Shown here piece after piece: positions 9,813-16,828 of a DNA stretch of 17,714 nt. The translations under genes were made by a program, and so were the position numbers. The notes under the pieces were generated by a model that searched no databases, was not told the origin of the DNA, and saw only the letters and a program-made list of their open reading frames with translations. The DNA is from Zygnema cylindricum (lineage: Eukaryota > Streptophyta > Zygnematophyceae > Zygnematales > Zygnemataceae): positions 120,546-138,259 of the forward strand of contig JBBHKE010001268.1 of NCBI GenBank assembly GCA_037447655.1, in the 5' to 3' direction. The first letter of the stretch is position 1; each line of letters opens with the position of its first letter.

Positions 9813-9920
9813 ATCCAAGCTTTAGCTGCAAGAGGAAACCGATAGGGGAAGGATCTGAAACAACTCTTCAAAGGGGAGGGAGATCAGTGTGGAGGACCGA
9901 GGCCCCCAAAGGGTCTTTTA

Positions 9921-9950
9921 ATTCTATGGGGTCCACTCCCCCCATAGAAT
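9921..9950. repeat. Perfect 11-bp inverted repeat at the solo LTR edge
   Basis: ATTCTATGGGG and its exact reverse complement flank an 8-base loop. The equivalent region of the LTR at 17263 (TTTTATGGGC ... CACACAGAAT) is only partly symmetric, so the perfect arms may be particular to this copy. Confidence 0.85.
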
Positions 9951-10838
9951 TCGCAGGTCCAAGGAAGCTTATCAAGTTAGTGCCGACTTCAAGTTGATAA
10001 AAACCCAAATGATTGACCCCTTGACAATCAGAACCCCGATACACCTTCACCCCTGTGAAATAAGACTCTGAATGTGCTCTGTTCCACCACAAAATGCAAA
10101 GTTAGAACATGAGTTTTGAACACATTCACCAACTTTGACTTCCCTTTAAAAATGCAGCCACAGTGGCAGACAAAAACACTGACTGACTACACCTTTGTGT
10201 AGCATGGACTCCTTTGAGTCTGCAGCAAAAAAAATCACTGAAAATGTTGAAGTAAATTGTTAGATATGGCTGCTCAAAGTTAACCTTTTATACAAGGTGC
10301 TCTCTCAAAGAAGAGACTACCTACGAGAAAAAATACTAAGTCATATTCCCTCTCTAAAACCCCTTCTACTGATGTACGTACCAATCATAGGACTGTACCA
10401 TAGAAGAAAGTACAGGTGCCGGATTACTTTCTATACGGTCCTTGTACAACATCGCCATAATGTGACATTTGTCACATCTAGACTTGTCAATTCGCGTTTT
10501 GTAGATCCGGCAATCCTCCACATCCTCCACAATTGCCACATGTCATCCGGAGTGGCAGCCCCCGAAAACGCAAAGACGGCCGTTCCGAAATCCCGGCTTG
10601 CACCATGGTTGCGATCAAATTCGGCTTTTGATACGGACCCTCGAAATAAATGTCCGTAACATTTGTTTCGTACGGTATATAAGGTAATGTGGGTTCTTTG
10701 TTGAAGATTCCTTTCTATTAGTTAAATGGAATCTTCAACGTGGATGTACTTAAATATTTATCGTATCATATACATCTCAGCATTGTTCCTATACTATAAG
10801 ATAAAGCTAACGGATACTAGCTAGTTTGACAACATGTA

Positions 10839-10863
10839 GGCACCGGGATCAAATACTGGTGCC
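10839..10863. repeat. Conserved LTR hairpin (GGCACC / GGTGCC arms), solo LTR copy
   Basis: A 25-base stem-loop, GGCACCGGGA / TACTGGTGCC around TCAAA, corresponds to 12274-12298 and 15404-15428. There the arms read GGTACCAGGA / TCCTGGGTCC. Some stem positions differ on both sides in ways that keep or restore pairing. Confidence 0.55.
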
Positions 10864-11086
10864 GACAACCACTTTTTGGTATACACTACACTGAGAATCT
10901 AGCATATTCTCTGTCTCCTTTGGATAGCATAGGCAACCATGGTTGTAGCTCTCTCTCTCCGGTCTTCACTAACTGCAACAAGTATGGGGACAGAAGAGTG
11001 GAGCGAGAAGCAGGCTGCCTTTGCTAACTTTCTCCTTTTATTTTTCCTATTCAGACATAGAAAATACATGAATATCAACAAGTCTT

Positions 11087-11252
11087 TGTAACTTTTGCAA
11101 AATGCCAGGACATTTCCTAGCGGATTGTGTCAAGGTGTCGGAGCTGAGGCTCGAAGACTACCGTGGAGGGGGTTCTTCCGGAGGGATGAAGAAGGCACTT
11201 GTGGTCACAAAAGTGAAAGGAGAGATCGAGGATGAGTCCTCTTAGGAGGATA
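11087..11252 (+). pseudogene. Copia Gag C-terminal fragment with CCHC zinc knuckle
   Basis: Translation from 11087 gives a perfect retroviral-type knuckle C-x2-C-x4-H-x4-C (CNFCKMPGHFLADC). A glycine-rich and then charged stretch follows. An in-frame TAG lies at 11243-11245. The young element interrupts the frame at 11253, and a second TAG follows at 15669-15671 after the interruption. Upstream, about 100 bp (9815-9916) before the solo LTR may be earlier Gag sequence but is frame-shifted and not convincing. This knuckle differs clearly from that of the young element's Gag, so the two come from different families. Confidence 0.8.
11248..11252. other. Target site duplication GGATA, left copy
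   Basis: GGATA lies immediately before the TG of the LTR at 11253 and is repeated exactly after the CA of the LTR at 15625 (15626-15630). Five bases is the usual length for copia integration. The perfect match confirms that 11253-15625 is one insertion unit. Confidence 0.95.
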
Positions 11253-11734
11253 TGAAACTCTGAGACCTCCATTGGCCCTCAGAGTATGCAGATCCAAAAG
11301 AAGCTAATCTAGATAGTGCCGACTCCAAGTTAATATAAACCCAAGTGACTGACCCCTTGACAGTCAGAACCCCAATATAGATTCACCCCTGTGAAATAAC
11401 ACTTTCTGTGTGCTCAGTTCCACCACAGAATGCAAAGTTAGAATATGAGATTTGGACACATTCACCCACTTTGACTTTCCCTTAGAAATACAGCCACCCT
11501 GGCAGACAAAAACTCTGACCGACTACACCCCTGTGTAGCCTAGACTCCCCTGAGTCCGCAGCAAAAAGAATCACTGAAAATGGTCAAGTAAATTGATAGT
11601 TATGGCTGGCCAAAGTTTGCCATTTATACAGGGTGCTCTCTGGGAGAGGCAGCTGCCTACCCAAAATTTTCTAAGTCCTATTCCCTCTCTAAAACTCTAT
11701 CTACTGAAGTACGGCACCAATCAAATTATTGTGT

Positions 11735-11773
11735 CGTACAGAAAAGTACAGGTGCCGGTGTACTTTCTGTACG
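11735..11773. repeat. LTR stem-loop with CAGGTGCCGG loop (3' LTR copy)
   Basis: Arms CGTACAGAAAAGTA and TACTTTCTGTACG flank a loop containing AGGTGCCGG. The same hairpin is at 14865-14903 in the 5' LTR. The solo LTR (about 10400-10434) keeps the loop exactly, while its stem reads ATAG...CTAT, a paired C-G to T-A change. That pattern is expected for a structure kept at RNA or DNA level. Confidence 0.6.
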
Positions 11774-11986
11774 GCCATTGTACGACATGGCCAAAATGTC
11801 GACACGTGTCAAATCAGGATTAGTTCCTGTAATCTCCGGAATTCCCGTAGTCCAATGTTATCACGCCACGTGTCACTTGACGTGACAAAGACCGTAAAAC
11901 GCCAAAAAATGCCTTTTCCGTGATCGCGGCGCCTATCGTGGCCGTCCGATCAAGACCGGCTATAATCGTAGCCGCTGAAATTCGAC

Positions 11987-12079
11987 GCGCGGTATTTGTT
12001 TCGCTATCGAAACAAATGGGCGGTATTTGTTTCGCTGTCGAAACAAATGCGCGGTATTTGTTTCGCTATCGAAACAAAT
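11987..12079. repeat. Three 31-bp tandem repeats, each with a 10-bp inverted repeat (3' LTR)
   Basis: The units at 11987, 12018 and 12049 each contain ATTTGTTTCG, a 4-base loop (CTAT or CTGT), and CGAAACAAAT. The middle unit has CTGT in both LTRs. The only LTR-LTR difference here is at 12019. Tandem palindromic units in the upstream half of an LTR are commonly enhancer-like protein-binding sites, which is an inference here. Confidence 0.9.
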
Positions 12080-12273
12080 GCGTGGTATCCGTTCTGCCCC
12101 CATTCCGTACTTCGTACTAAACTAAACTGTATCTATGTACTAAGTATCTATTAGCTGTTAAACGGATTAATCTACATATAACGATTTATATATTTGTCAA
12201 ACCCTATATATCGTAATATCTGTTCTAGACATAACGGCTAGAGCTAACGGCTAACGCGGATTGATGGACGGCA

Positions 12274-12298
12274 GGTACCAGGATCAATTCCTGGGTCC
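12274..12298. repeat. Second conserved LTR stem-loop (3' LTR copy)
   Basis: Arms GGTACCAGGA and TCCTGGGTCC flank TCAAT, with 8 of 10 positions paired. It is identical at 15404-15428. The homologous hairpin in the solo LTR is at 10839-10863. Confidence 0.55.
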
Positions 12299-12495
12299 GT
12301 CAACCAACTTTTGGTAAGACTACATAATTTACCCCCTGTCTTCTCTAGAGAGCCTAGGCAGCCATGGCTCTAGCTCCCTATCCAGCCTTCAGTGACTACG
12401 ACAAGTATGGGGGCTTGGAAAGGGGAGTTAGAGGCAGACCGCCTCAGCTCTTTTTCTATCCTAATACAGACCTATAAAATACTCAAATATCAACA

Positions 12496-12503
12496 CTCCC
12501 CTT
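12496..12503 (-). promoter_or_regulatory. Polypurine tract next to the 3' LTR
   Basis: In sense direction AAGGGGAG abuts the TGTTGA start of the 3' LTR, the usual position for the plus-strand DNA primer. The preceding ACTAGAAAATAAGG is shared with the plus-strand copia element just before its own 3' LTR (16810-16825). Confidence 0.8.
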
Positions 12504-12524
12504 ATTTTCTAGTCTATTTTTCTT

Positions 12525-14402
12525 TTAACTTCCACAAACAAGTAAACAAACACCCCCTCCCCTTTTTCTTTTCTTTTTCCTTTTTCCTTTTCCTTTCATA
12601 AAACTTAAGTATTTAACACAGTGGATAAAATGAACTGAAATGATAATTGTATCACATATTTTATTTAACATCCCATTTTTCTTCAACCCGAGCAAAGATT
12701 TTATCCACCTCTTCCCTTTTCCATCCACACTAAATCCACTTTCCCTCTTGAAATTCAAACAACCAGCCCCATCCCCATCCTTCAACACATACCCGGATGA
12801 TAACCCTTTTACAGGCACATCTTCACAAGAGACATCACACCAAGTAGTGATGTCAAATCCATCCACCTCCAAATATTCCCAAAAACCACTAGTCCCCACT
12901 AAGTTCCTCATAAGATCTACATCTTCCGTAATCATATTTTTATCCATGATAATTACCCCATTTTTTGAACTTCCCTCACTGTCTCCCATGGAATTCTTTC
13001 CACTATCACTTTCTATTTTAATTCCCAATAAATATTTCTCTTCTCCCCTATCTTTTAAAACCCCCTCTAGAATTAATTCTCCCCTTTCCTCGGAATCCGT
13101 TGAAGTCTCCCTTTCCGACCAGTTTTCTGTTTCCAAAATATTTATGAAACTATCCTCAATATTTTGAACTTCTTCAAGTATCTCCCCTCTCTTTACTTCC
13201 CTTATACCTCCAAAAGCACACTGTTGCCTTCGTCCTATTTCTGTGTACTTTTCTCTCTTCCCCATTCTACCGATGTGAAGAAGCTCCAATTTTTCTTCAT
13301 CCTCTTTCTCCTCTTCCTCTTCGTCCTCCTCATCCACATTCCAACTTCTAAGTTTTTCCAAACAAGGGCATTCCTCCATATAATGACCCGGTTCCCTACA
13401 AAAGAAGCAAACCCCTTTTTTCAAAGCTCCCGTGCCTTTTCCTCTCCCTCTCTTTCCACCAAAGCTCCGATAAGGTTTACCTTTGTCTTTCTTTCTCTCA
13501 TCACGCTTCCGCTCATCACCACCGTTCTTCTCATCACGCTTCCGCTCGTCACCGCCGTTCCTCTCATCACGATTCCGCCAATCACCACCAGCTGAAAATG
13601 CATTGACCCTGTCCTTTCCCCTACGAAGCTCCAAAGTGCTTTCCCTCACAAGAATTATCCCCATGGTAAAGCTCCAAGTCCACGAGGAGCCATCCATTGC
13701 CTGCATACGACAAATTATGTTTTCGTACTCATCTGGGAGTTTCATAATTAGTGTATTAATCTTACTCTCCTCAGATTCTACATATCCCGCACTAGTAAGC
13801 TCAACATATAACGCAGCAATATCATTACAAAACTCTATCATGCTACCGCCTTTATAAACGTAGGCATCTATTTCTTGTTTTACTAATTGCTGCCTCTGAA
13901 TAGTCTCACTCTTATAAATCTGAGTTAGTGCTTCCCATATCTCCGAAGACTTGGTTAGACTTAAAAGAGTGATAGCTATCGACTTAGACACATATCTAAG
14001 TATGAGATGTTTTGCTATAGTGTTTTTGTATTCCCATATTTTCCTGTCATTTTCTTCAGTTTTAATCCCTACATGTGGCACCATAGCTGAGAGCCTAGCT
14101 CCCCTCACCATAGGTGTCCCTTTTTCCTTCTCCCCTATTTCCCCATCCACGGAAAGGTTTTTCCCTTCACCTTCCGTTGCATCTGAACTCCGGGTGATAT
14201 TCTGGACAGTCTCAGATGATTCTCCGTAGTAAGCTCCTCCAAAGCTAGGTGGCGGACATCTCACTTGTCCCGCAACAATTCCCCATAAGTGCTTCTCGAA
14301 AAGCAATCCCTCCATTGTAAACGCCCAATACGTGAAGCCTCTTCCATCAAACATAGGCACCCTAGATGGTGGGCCCATAACCTGAAACTCTGAGACCTCC
14401 AT
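12525..14402 (-). CDS. Copia-type Gag, intact, 625 residues
   Basis: Gag forms the cytoplasmic virus-like particle and binds element RNA. The N-terminal FDGRGFTYWAFTMEGLL and LWGIV (residues 18-43) is the start typical of plant copia Gag. A low-complexity insert (about 47-118) precedes the main Gag core (119-260: KIWEYKNTIAKHLI, EIWEALTQIY, LPDEYENII). An RNA-binding-like charged region follows (274-305, 11-residue repeats with DERKR and NGG), then one CCHC knuckle (C332, C335, H340, C345) and an acidic run (357-370). The final 250 or so residues match nothing I recognise and end in a basic patch. There are no stops or frameshifts. No protease motif or enzyme follows. The first ATG lies in the 5' LTR; the next in-frame ATG (residue 9) lies in the primer-binding site. 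Either could be used. The stop lies 29 bases before the 3' LTR. Confidence 0.92.
   Translation of the reverse strand: MEVSEFQVMGPPSRVPMFDGRGFTYWAFTMEGLLFEKHLWGIVAGQVRCPPPSFGGAYYGESSETVQNITRSSDATEGEGKNLSVDGEIGEKEKGTPMVRGARLSAMVPHVGIKTEENDRKIWEYKNTIAKHLILRYVSKSIAITLLSLTKSSEIWEALTQIYKSETIQRQQLVKQEIDAYVYKGGSMIEFCNDIAALYVELTSAGYVESEESKINTLIMKLPDEYENIICRMQAMDGSSWTWSFTMGIILVRESTLELRRGKDRVNAFSAGGDWRNRDERNGGDERKRDEKNGGDERKRDERKKDKGKPYRSFGGKRGRGKGTGALKKGVCFFCREPGHYMEECPCLEKLRSWNVDEEDEEEEEKEDEEKLELLHIGRMGKREKYTEIGRRQQCAFGGIREVKRGEILEEVQNIEDSFINILETENWSERETSTDSEERGELILEGVLKDRGEEKYLLGIKIESDSGKNSMGDSEGSSKNGVIIMDKNMITEDVDLMRNLVGTSGFWEYLEVDGFDITTWCDVSCEDVPVKGLSSGYVLKDGDGAGCLNFKRESGFSVDGKGKRWIKSLLGLKKNGMLNKICDTIIISVHFIHCVKYLSFMKGKGKRKKKRKRGGGVCLLVCGS
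12552..12596 (-). promoter_or_regulatory. Long all-purine run inside the end of Gag, possible second polypurine tract
   Basis: About 45 consecutive purines in sense direction end in AAAAGGGGAGGGGG followed by TGTTTG, resembling the real tract and LTR start 50 bases further on. It encodes the basic Gag tail (KGKGKRKKKRKRGGG). It may act as an additional plus-strand primer or be a duplicated tract; this is inference. Confidence 0.45.
13488..13568 (-). repeat. 33-bp tandem repeats in Gag
   Basis: The codons for residues 279-305 form two full 11-residue units (DERNGGDERKR and DEKNGGDERKR) and a partial third; a related half-unit (GGDWRNR) precedes them. The result is a strongly charged linker just before the zinc knuckle, probably reinforcing nucleic-acid binding. 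Confidence 0.85.
14367..14382 (-). promoter_or_regulatory. Primer-binding site for half initiator tRNA-Met
   Basis: Directly after the 5' LTR the sense strand reads GGTTATGGGCCCACCA. Its complement, TGGTGGGCCCATAACC on the plus strand, equals 16 consecutive bases of the anticodon arm of plant cytosolic initiator tRNA-Met as I remember it, including the CAT anticodon. Priming would start from a tRNA cut near nucleotide 40. That mode is established for Drosophila copia and yeast Ty5, whereas most plant copia elements use the tRNA 3' end. The site contains an ATG in frame with Gag. Confidence 0.85.
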
Positions 14403-15116
14403 TGGCCCTCAGAGTATGCAGATCCAAAAGAAGCTAATCTAGATAGTGCCGACTCCAAGTTAATATAAACCCAAGTGACTGACCCCTTGACAGTCAGAAC
14501 CCCAATATAGATTCACCCCTGTGAAATAACACTTTCTGTGTGCTCAGTTCCACCACAGAATGCAAAGTTAGAATATGAGATTTGGACACATTCACCCACT
14601 TTGAATTTCCCTTAGAAATACAGCCACCCTGGCAGACAAAAACTCTGACCGACTACACCCCTGTGTAGCCTAGACTCCCCTGAGTCCGCAGCAAAAAGAA
14701 TCACTGAAAATGGTCAAGTAAATTGATAGTTATGGCTGGCCAAAGTTTGCCATTTATACAGGGTGCTCTCTGGGAGAGGCAGCTGCCTACCCAAAATTTT
14801 CTAAGTCCTATTCCCTCTCTAAAACTCTATCTACTGAAGTACGGCACCAATCAAATTACTGTGTCGTACAGAAAAGTACAGGTGCCGGTGTACTTTCTGT
14901 ACGACCATTGTACGACATGGCCAAAATGTCGACACGTGTCAAATCAGGATTAGTTCCTGTAATCTCCGGAATTCCCGTAGTCCAATGTTATCACGCCACG
15001 TGTCACTTGACGTGACAAAGACCGTAAAACGCCAAAAAATGCCTTTTCCGTGATCGCGGCGCCTATCGTGGCCGTCCGATCAAGACCGGCTATAATCGTA
15101 GCCGCTGAAATTCGAC

Positions 15117-15209
15117 GCGCGGTATTTGTTTCGCTATCGAAACAAATGCGCGGTATTTGTTTCGCTGTCGAAACAAATGCGCGGTATTTGTTTCGCTATC
15201 GAAACAAAT
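15117..15209. repeat. Three 31-bp tandem palindromic repeats (5' LTR)
   Basis: These are the same three units as 11987-12079, shifted by 3130 bp. In sense direction they lie downstream of the candidate TATA box, so they would be transcribed if that box is used. If the true start site is further down, they would act as upstream elements. Confidence 0.9.
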
Positions 15210-15328
15210 GCGTGGTATCCGTTCTGCCCCCATTCCGTACTTCGTACTAAACTAAACTGTATCTATGTACTAAGTATCTATTAGCTGTTAAACGGATTAA
15301 TCTACATATAACGATTTATATATTTGTC

Positions 15329-15343
15329 AAACCCTATATATCG
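15329..15343 (-). promoter_or_regulatory. Possible TATA box of the 5' LTR
   Basis: The minus strand reads CGATATATAGGGTTTG, a good TATA-like sequence about 285 bases into the LTR. A second AT-rich stretch (AATATATAAATCG) lies just downstream. Choosing either would leave an R-U5 part of over 900 bases, which is long, so the assignment is tentative. Confidence 0.3.
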
Positions 15344-15625
15344 TAATATCTGTTCTAGACATAACGGCTAGAGCTAACGGCTAACGCGGATTGATGGACG
15401 GCAGGTACCAGGATCAATTCCTGGGTCCGTCAACCAACTTTTGGTAAGACTACATAATTTACCCCCTGTCTTCTCTAGAGAGCCTAGGCAGCCATGGCTC
15501 TAGCTCCCTATCCAGCCTTCAGTGACTACGACAAGTATGGGGGCTTGGAAAGGGGAGTTAGAGGCAGACCGCCTCAGCTCTTTTTCTATCCTAATACAGA
15601 CCTATAAAATACTCAAATATCAACA

Positions 15626-15630
15626 GGATA
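15626..15630. other. Target site duplication GGATA, right copy
   Basis: This is an exact repeat of 11248-11252. The interrupted plus-strand element resumes at 15631. Confidence 0.95.
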
Positions 15631-16762
15631 ACGGGGAACTTTTTCTTGACGAGAATCAAGAGGAGAAATAGATCCCTCAAAAACAAAAGTGTGTTATTGG
15701 AGCAATTCAAAAAGCTCCACAAGAAGATGGATCATCGACTCACGTGCATCTATATATATGTGTCGTGATAAGCATCGCTTTACTAAGTTAAGAAAGATCC
15801 CTACTGTAGAGATAGAGTATGGGGATGGGAGAGTGGTTACTACATATCTACTGGGGTCGGTAGACCTAAAAGTCTTAGTGGAGGGTAAGACTTCTATACT
15901 CACTTTCTCAGATGTACTCTACATTCCTCAGCTGAGTAAAAATCTTGTCTCTATGTTTGTGTTAGATGACAAAGAGTTTGATACCTTTACTAGAAAAGGA
16001 GTCTTTACAACTAAGTATAGGGATGAAGTCTACTTCACGGCAGATAAGGGTAGCCAAAGAATGTTTAGGCTTAACCTGAGTAATGAAAAGAATGCTTACT
16101 ATGTTGGTGTTCCAAAGTTGATGATTTGGCATAAGCGGTTCGGGCATGTGCATTTTGATAAGTTGAGGGAAATAAAGAAGCTTGGTGTAGTAAAAGGCAT
16201 TCAGTTTGGGGATAATGAAATGATGGATGATTGTAGTGGCTGTGCTCAAGGTAATGCTCACAGACTTCTTCTTCCCAAAGCCACCACATATAGGGGTGAG
16301 AAAGTACTAGATTTCGTCCACACAGATATCTGGGGACCTGCAAAAGTACCTTTGGTTGGAGAGAAGAGGTTTATGTTGAAAACAACCGATGACTTGTCTA
16401 GATACTCTAGAGTCTACTTCCTAAAAACAAAGTCTAAAACACCAACTTATTTTAAAGAATATAAAGCCTGGAGTGAGAAGTTGCAAGGAACCCCAATTAA
16501 GAGAATAAACAGTGAAAATGGGGAAGAATATACCACTAACCAATTTGAGGCATACTTGAGAGATGAGGGATTTCATCACTAGAAAGCTGTACCATATAAC
16601 CCGGAACAAAATGGTGTAGCTGAGACGTTGAACCGAACACTAAAAGATATTGTATGTGGTATGTTAGCCAAAAAAGTTGAAAATAAAATTGTGAATCTTG
16701 TGTATAGGTCTCATGAAGAGATGGTGGCTAACATGATGACCAAACCTGTGCCCTCTCCTTAG
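15631..16762 (+). pseudogene. Copia Pol remnant: protease and integrase, reverse transcriptase deleted
   Basis: The readable block 15689-16579 gives a protease start WIIDSRAS, where the family has DSGA, so the active-site glycine is lost. A GAG-pre-integrase/zinc region follows (H148, H153, C182, C185 counted from 15689). The integrase core has D213 (HTDIWGP) but NSENGEE where DNGGE is usual. An in-frame TAG at 16580 is followed by PEQNGVAE with the third acidic residue. The frame then jumps, near 16670-16690, to sequence typical of the very end of RNase H (VYRSHEEMVANMMTKP) and stops at 16760. The whole reverse transcriptase is therefore missing. A frameshift near 15725 separates it from the Gag frame. 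Confidence 0.9.
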
Positions 16763-16802
16763 TTAAAATATTGTAGGGGAAAATGTGGATTAAAAGAAAA
16801 GG

Positions 16803-16828
16803 TAAAATTAGACTAGAAAATAAGGTGG
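16803..16828 (+). promoter_or_regulatory. Polypurine-tract region of the old plus-strand element
   Basis: TTAGACTAGAAAATAAGGTGG ends directly at the TGTTGA LTR start. The young element has the same context (AGACTAGAAAATAAGG, then GGAG, in its sense strand). The two therefore share their replication signals although their Gag proteins differ. Confidence 0.6.

Larger units (their letters stand above)
9917..11080 (-). mobile_element. Solo LTR of a copia-type family related to the young element
   Basis: It is similar over its whole length to the 1243-bp LTRs at 11253 and 14383 but clearly diverged. The GACCCCTTGACAATCAGAAC, TTCCACCACA and TTTATACAAGGTGCTCTCT blocks are shared. On the plus strand it ends AATATCAACA, like the others. 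There is no internal element sequence. The flanking 5-mers GGTCT (9912-9916) and AGTCT (11081-11085) differ at one base, consistent with an aged target duplication and a recombined solo LTR. The TG terminus at the 9917 side has mutated. It lies in the plus-strand copia Gag region. Confidence 0.8.
11253..12495 (-). repeat. 3' LTR of the Gag-only element
   Basis: It is 1243 bp with TG...CA ends and matches the 5' LTR at 14383-15625 at all but four positions. It contains three 31-bp tandem units (11987-12079) and two stem-loops conserved in the related solo LTR. Short open frames inside it recur in both LTRs and are not genes. Confidence 0.97.
11253..15625 (-). mobile_element. Complete young Gag-only copia-type LTR retrotransposon
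   Basis: This 4373-bp unit is transcribed from the minus strand: 5' LTR 15625-14383, primer-binding site 14382-14367, a single Gag gene, polypurine tract, 3' LTR 12495-11253. The LTRs are equal in length (1243 bp), begin TGTTGATATT and end GAGTTTCA in sense direction. By eye they differ at only four sites (11475/14605, 11729/14859, 11774/14904, 12019/15149), about 0.3 percent, so insertion was recent. GGATA duplications flank it. There is no protease, integrase or reverse transcriptase, so it is non-autonomous. Gag-only LTR elements (TR-GAG) are known from plants, and this fits that class. The intact Gag and near-identical LTRs suggest it was mobile recently, using enzymes supplied by another element. 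Confidence 0.95.
14383..15625 (-). repeat. 5' LTR of the Gag-only element
   Basis: It is 1243 bp with TG...CA ends. As the upstream LTR in the minus-strand sense it should hold the promoter. The last 20 bases in sense direction also contain the first ATG of the Gag frame (14402-14400). Confidence 0.97.

Noticed and set aside
8753-9871. Three overlapping long open frames (372, 339 and 324 codons) rich in Ser, Pro, Leu and Phe on the minus strand
   Set aside because: They are the three frames of one polypyrimidine tract, where stop codons hardly occur. They have no domain, and all frames are equally open.
9815-9916. Upstream continuation of the old element's Gag before the solo LTR
   Set aside because: It is plausible by position, but no frame joins cleanly to the knuckle at 11087. 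I see no diagnostic motif, so it is not annotated as coding.
11593-11823. A 76-codon open frame occurring almost identically at 14723-14953
   Set aside because: It is repeated only because both copies lie in the two LTRs. It is antisense to the element and broken in the solo LTR.
11987-12079. Regular 31-bp repeats as a CRISPR-like array
   Set aside because: There are no unique spacers between units, the context is eukaryotic, and the array lies inside an LTR and is copied in both LTRs.
12640-13167. Plus-strand open frames of 143-175 codons opposite Gag
   Set aside because: They are shadows of the purine-rich Gag gene on the other strand; the Gag core, zinc knuckle and element signals all support the minus strand.
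14360-14385. tRNA gene fragment at the LTR border
   Set aside because: Only 16 bases match, and they sit exactly at the primer-binding position. The rest of a tRNA cloverleaf is absent.
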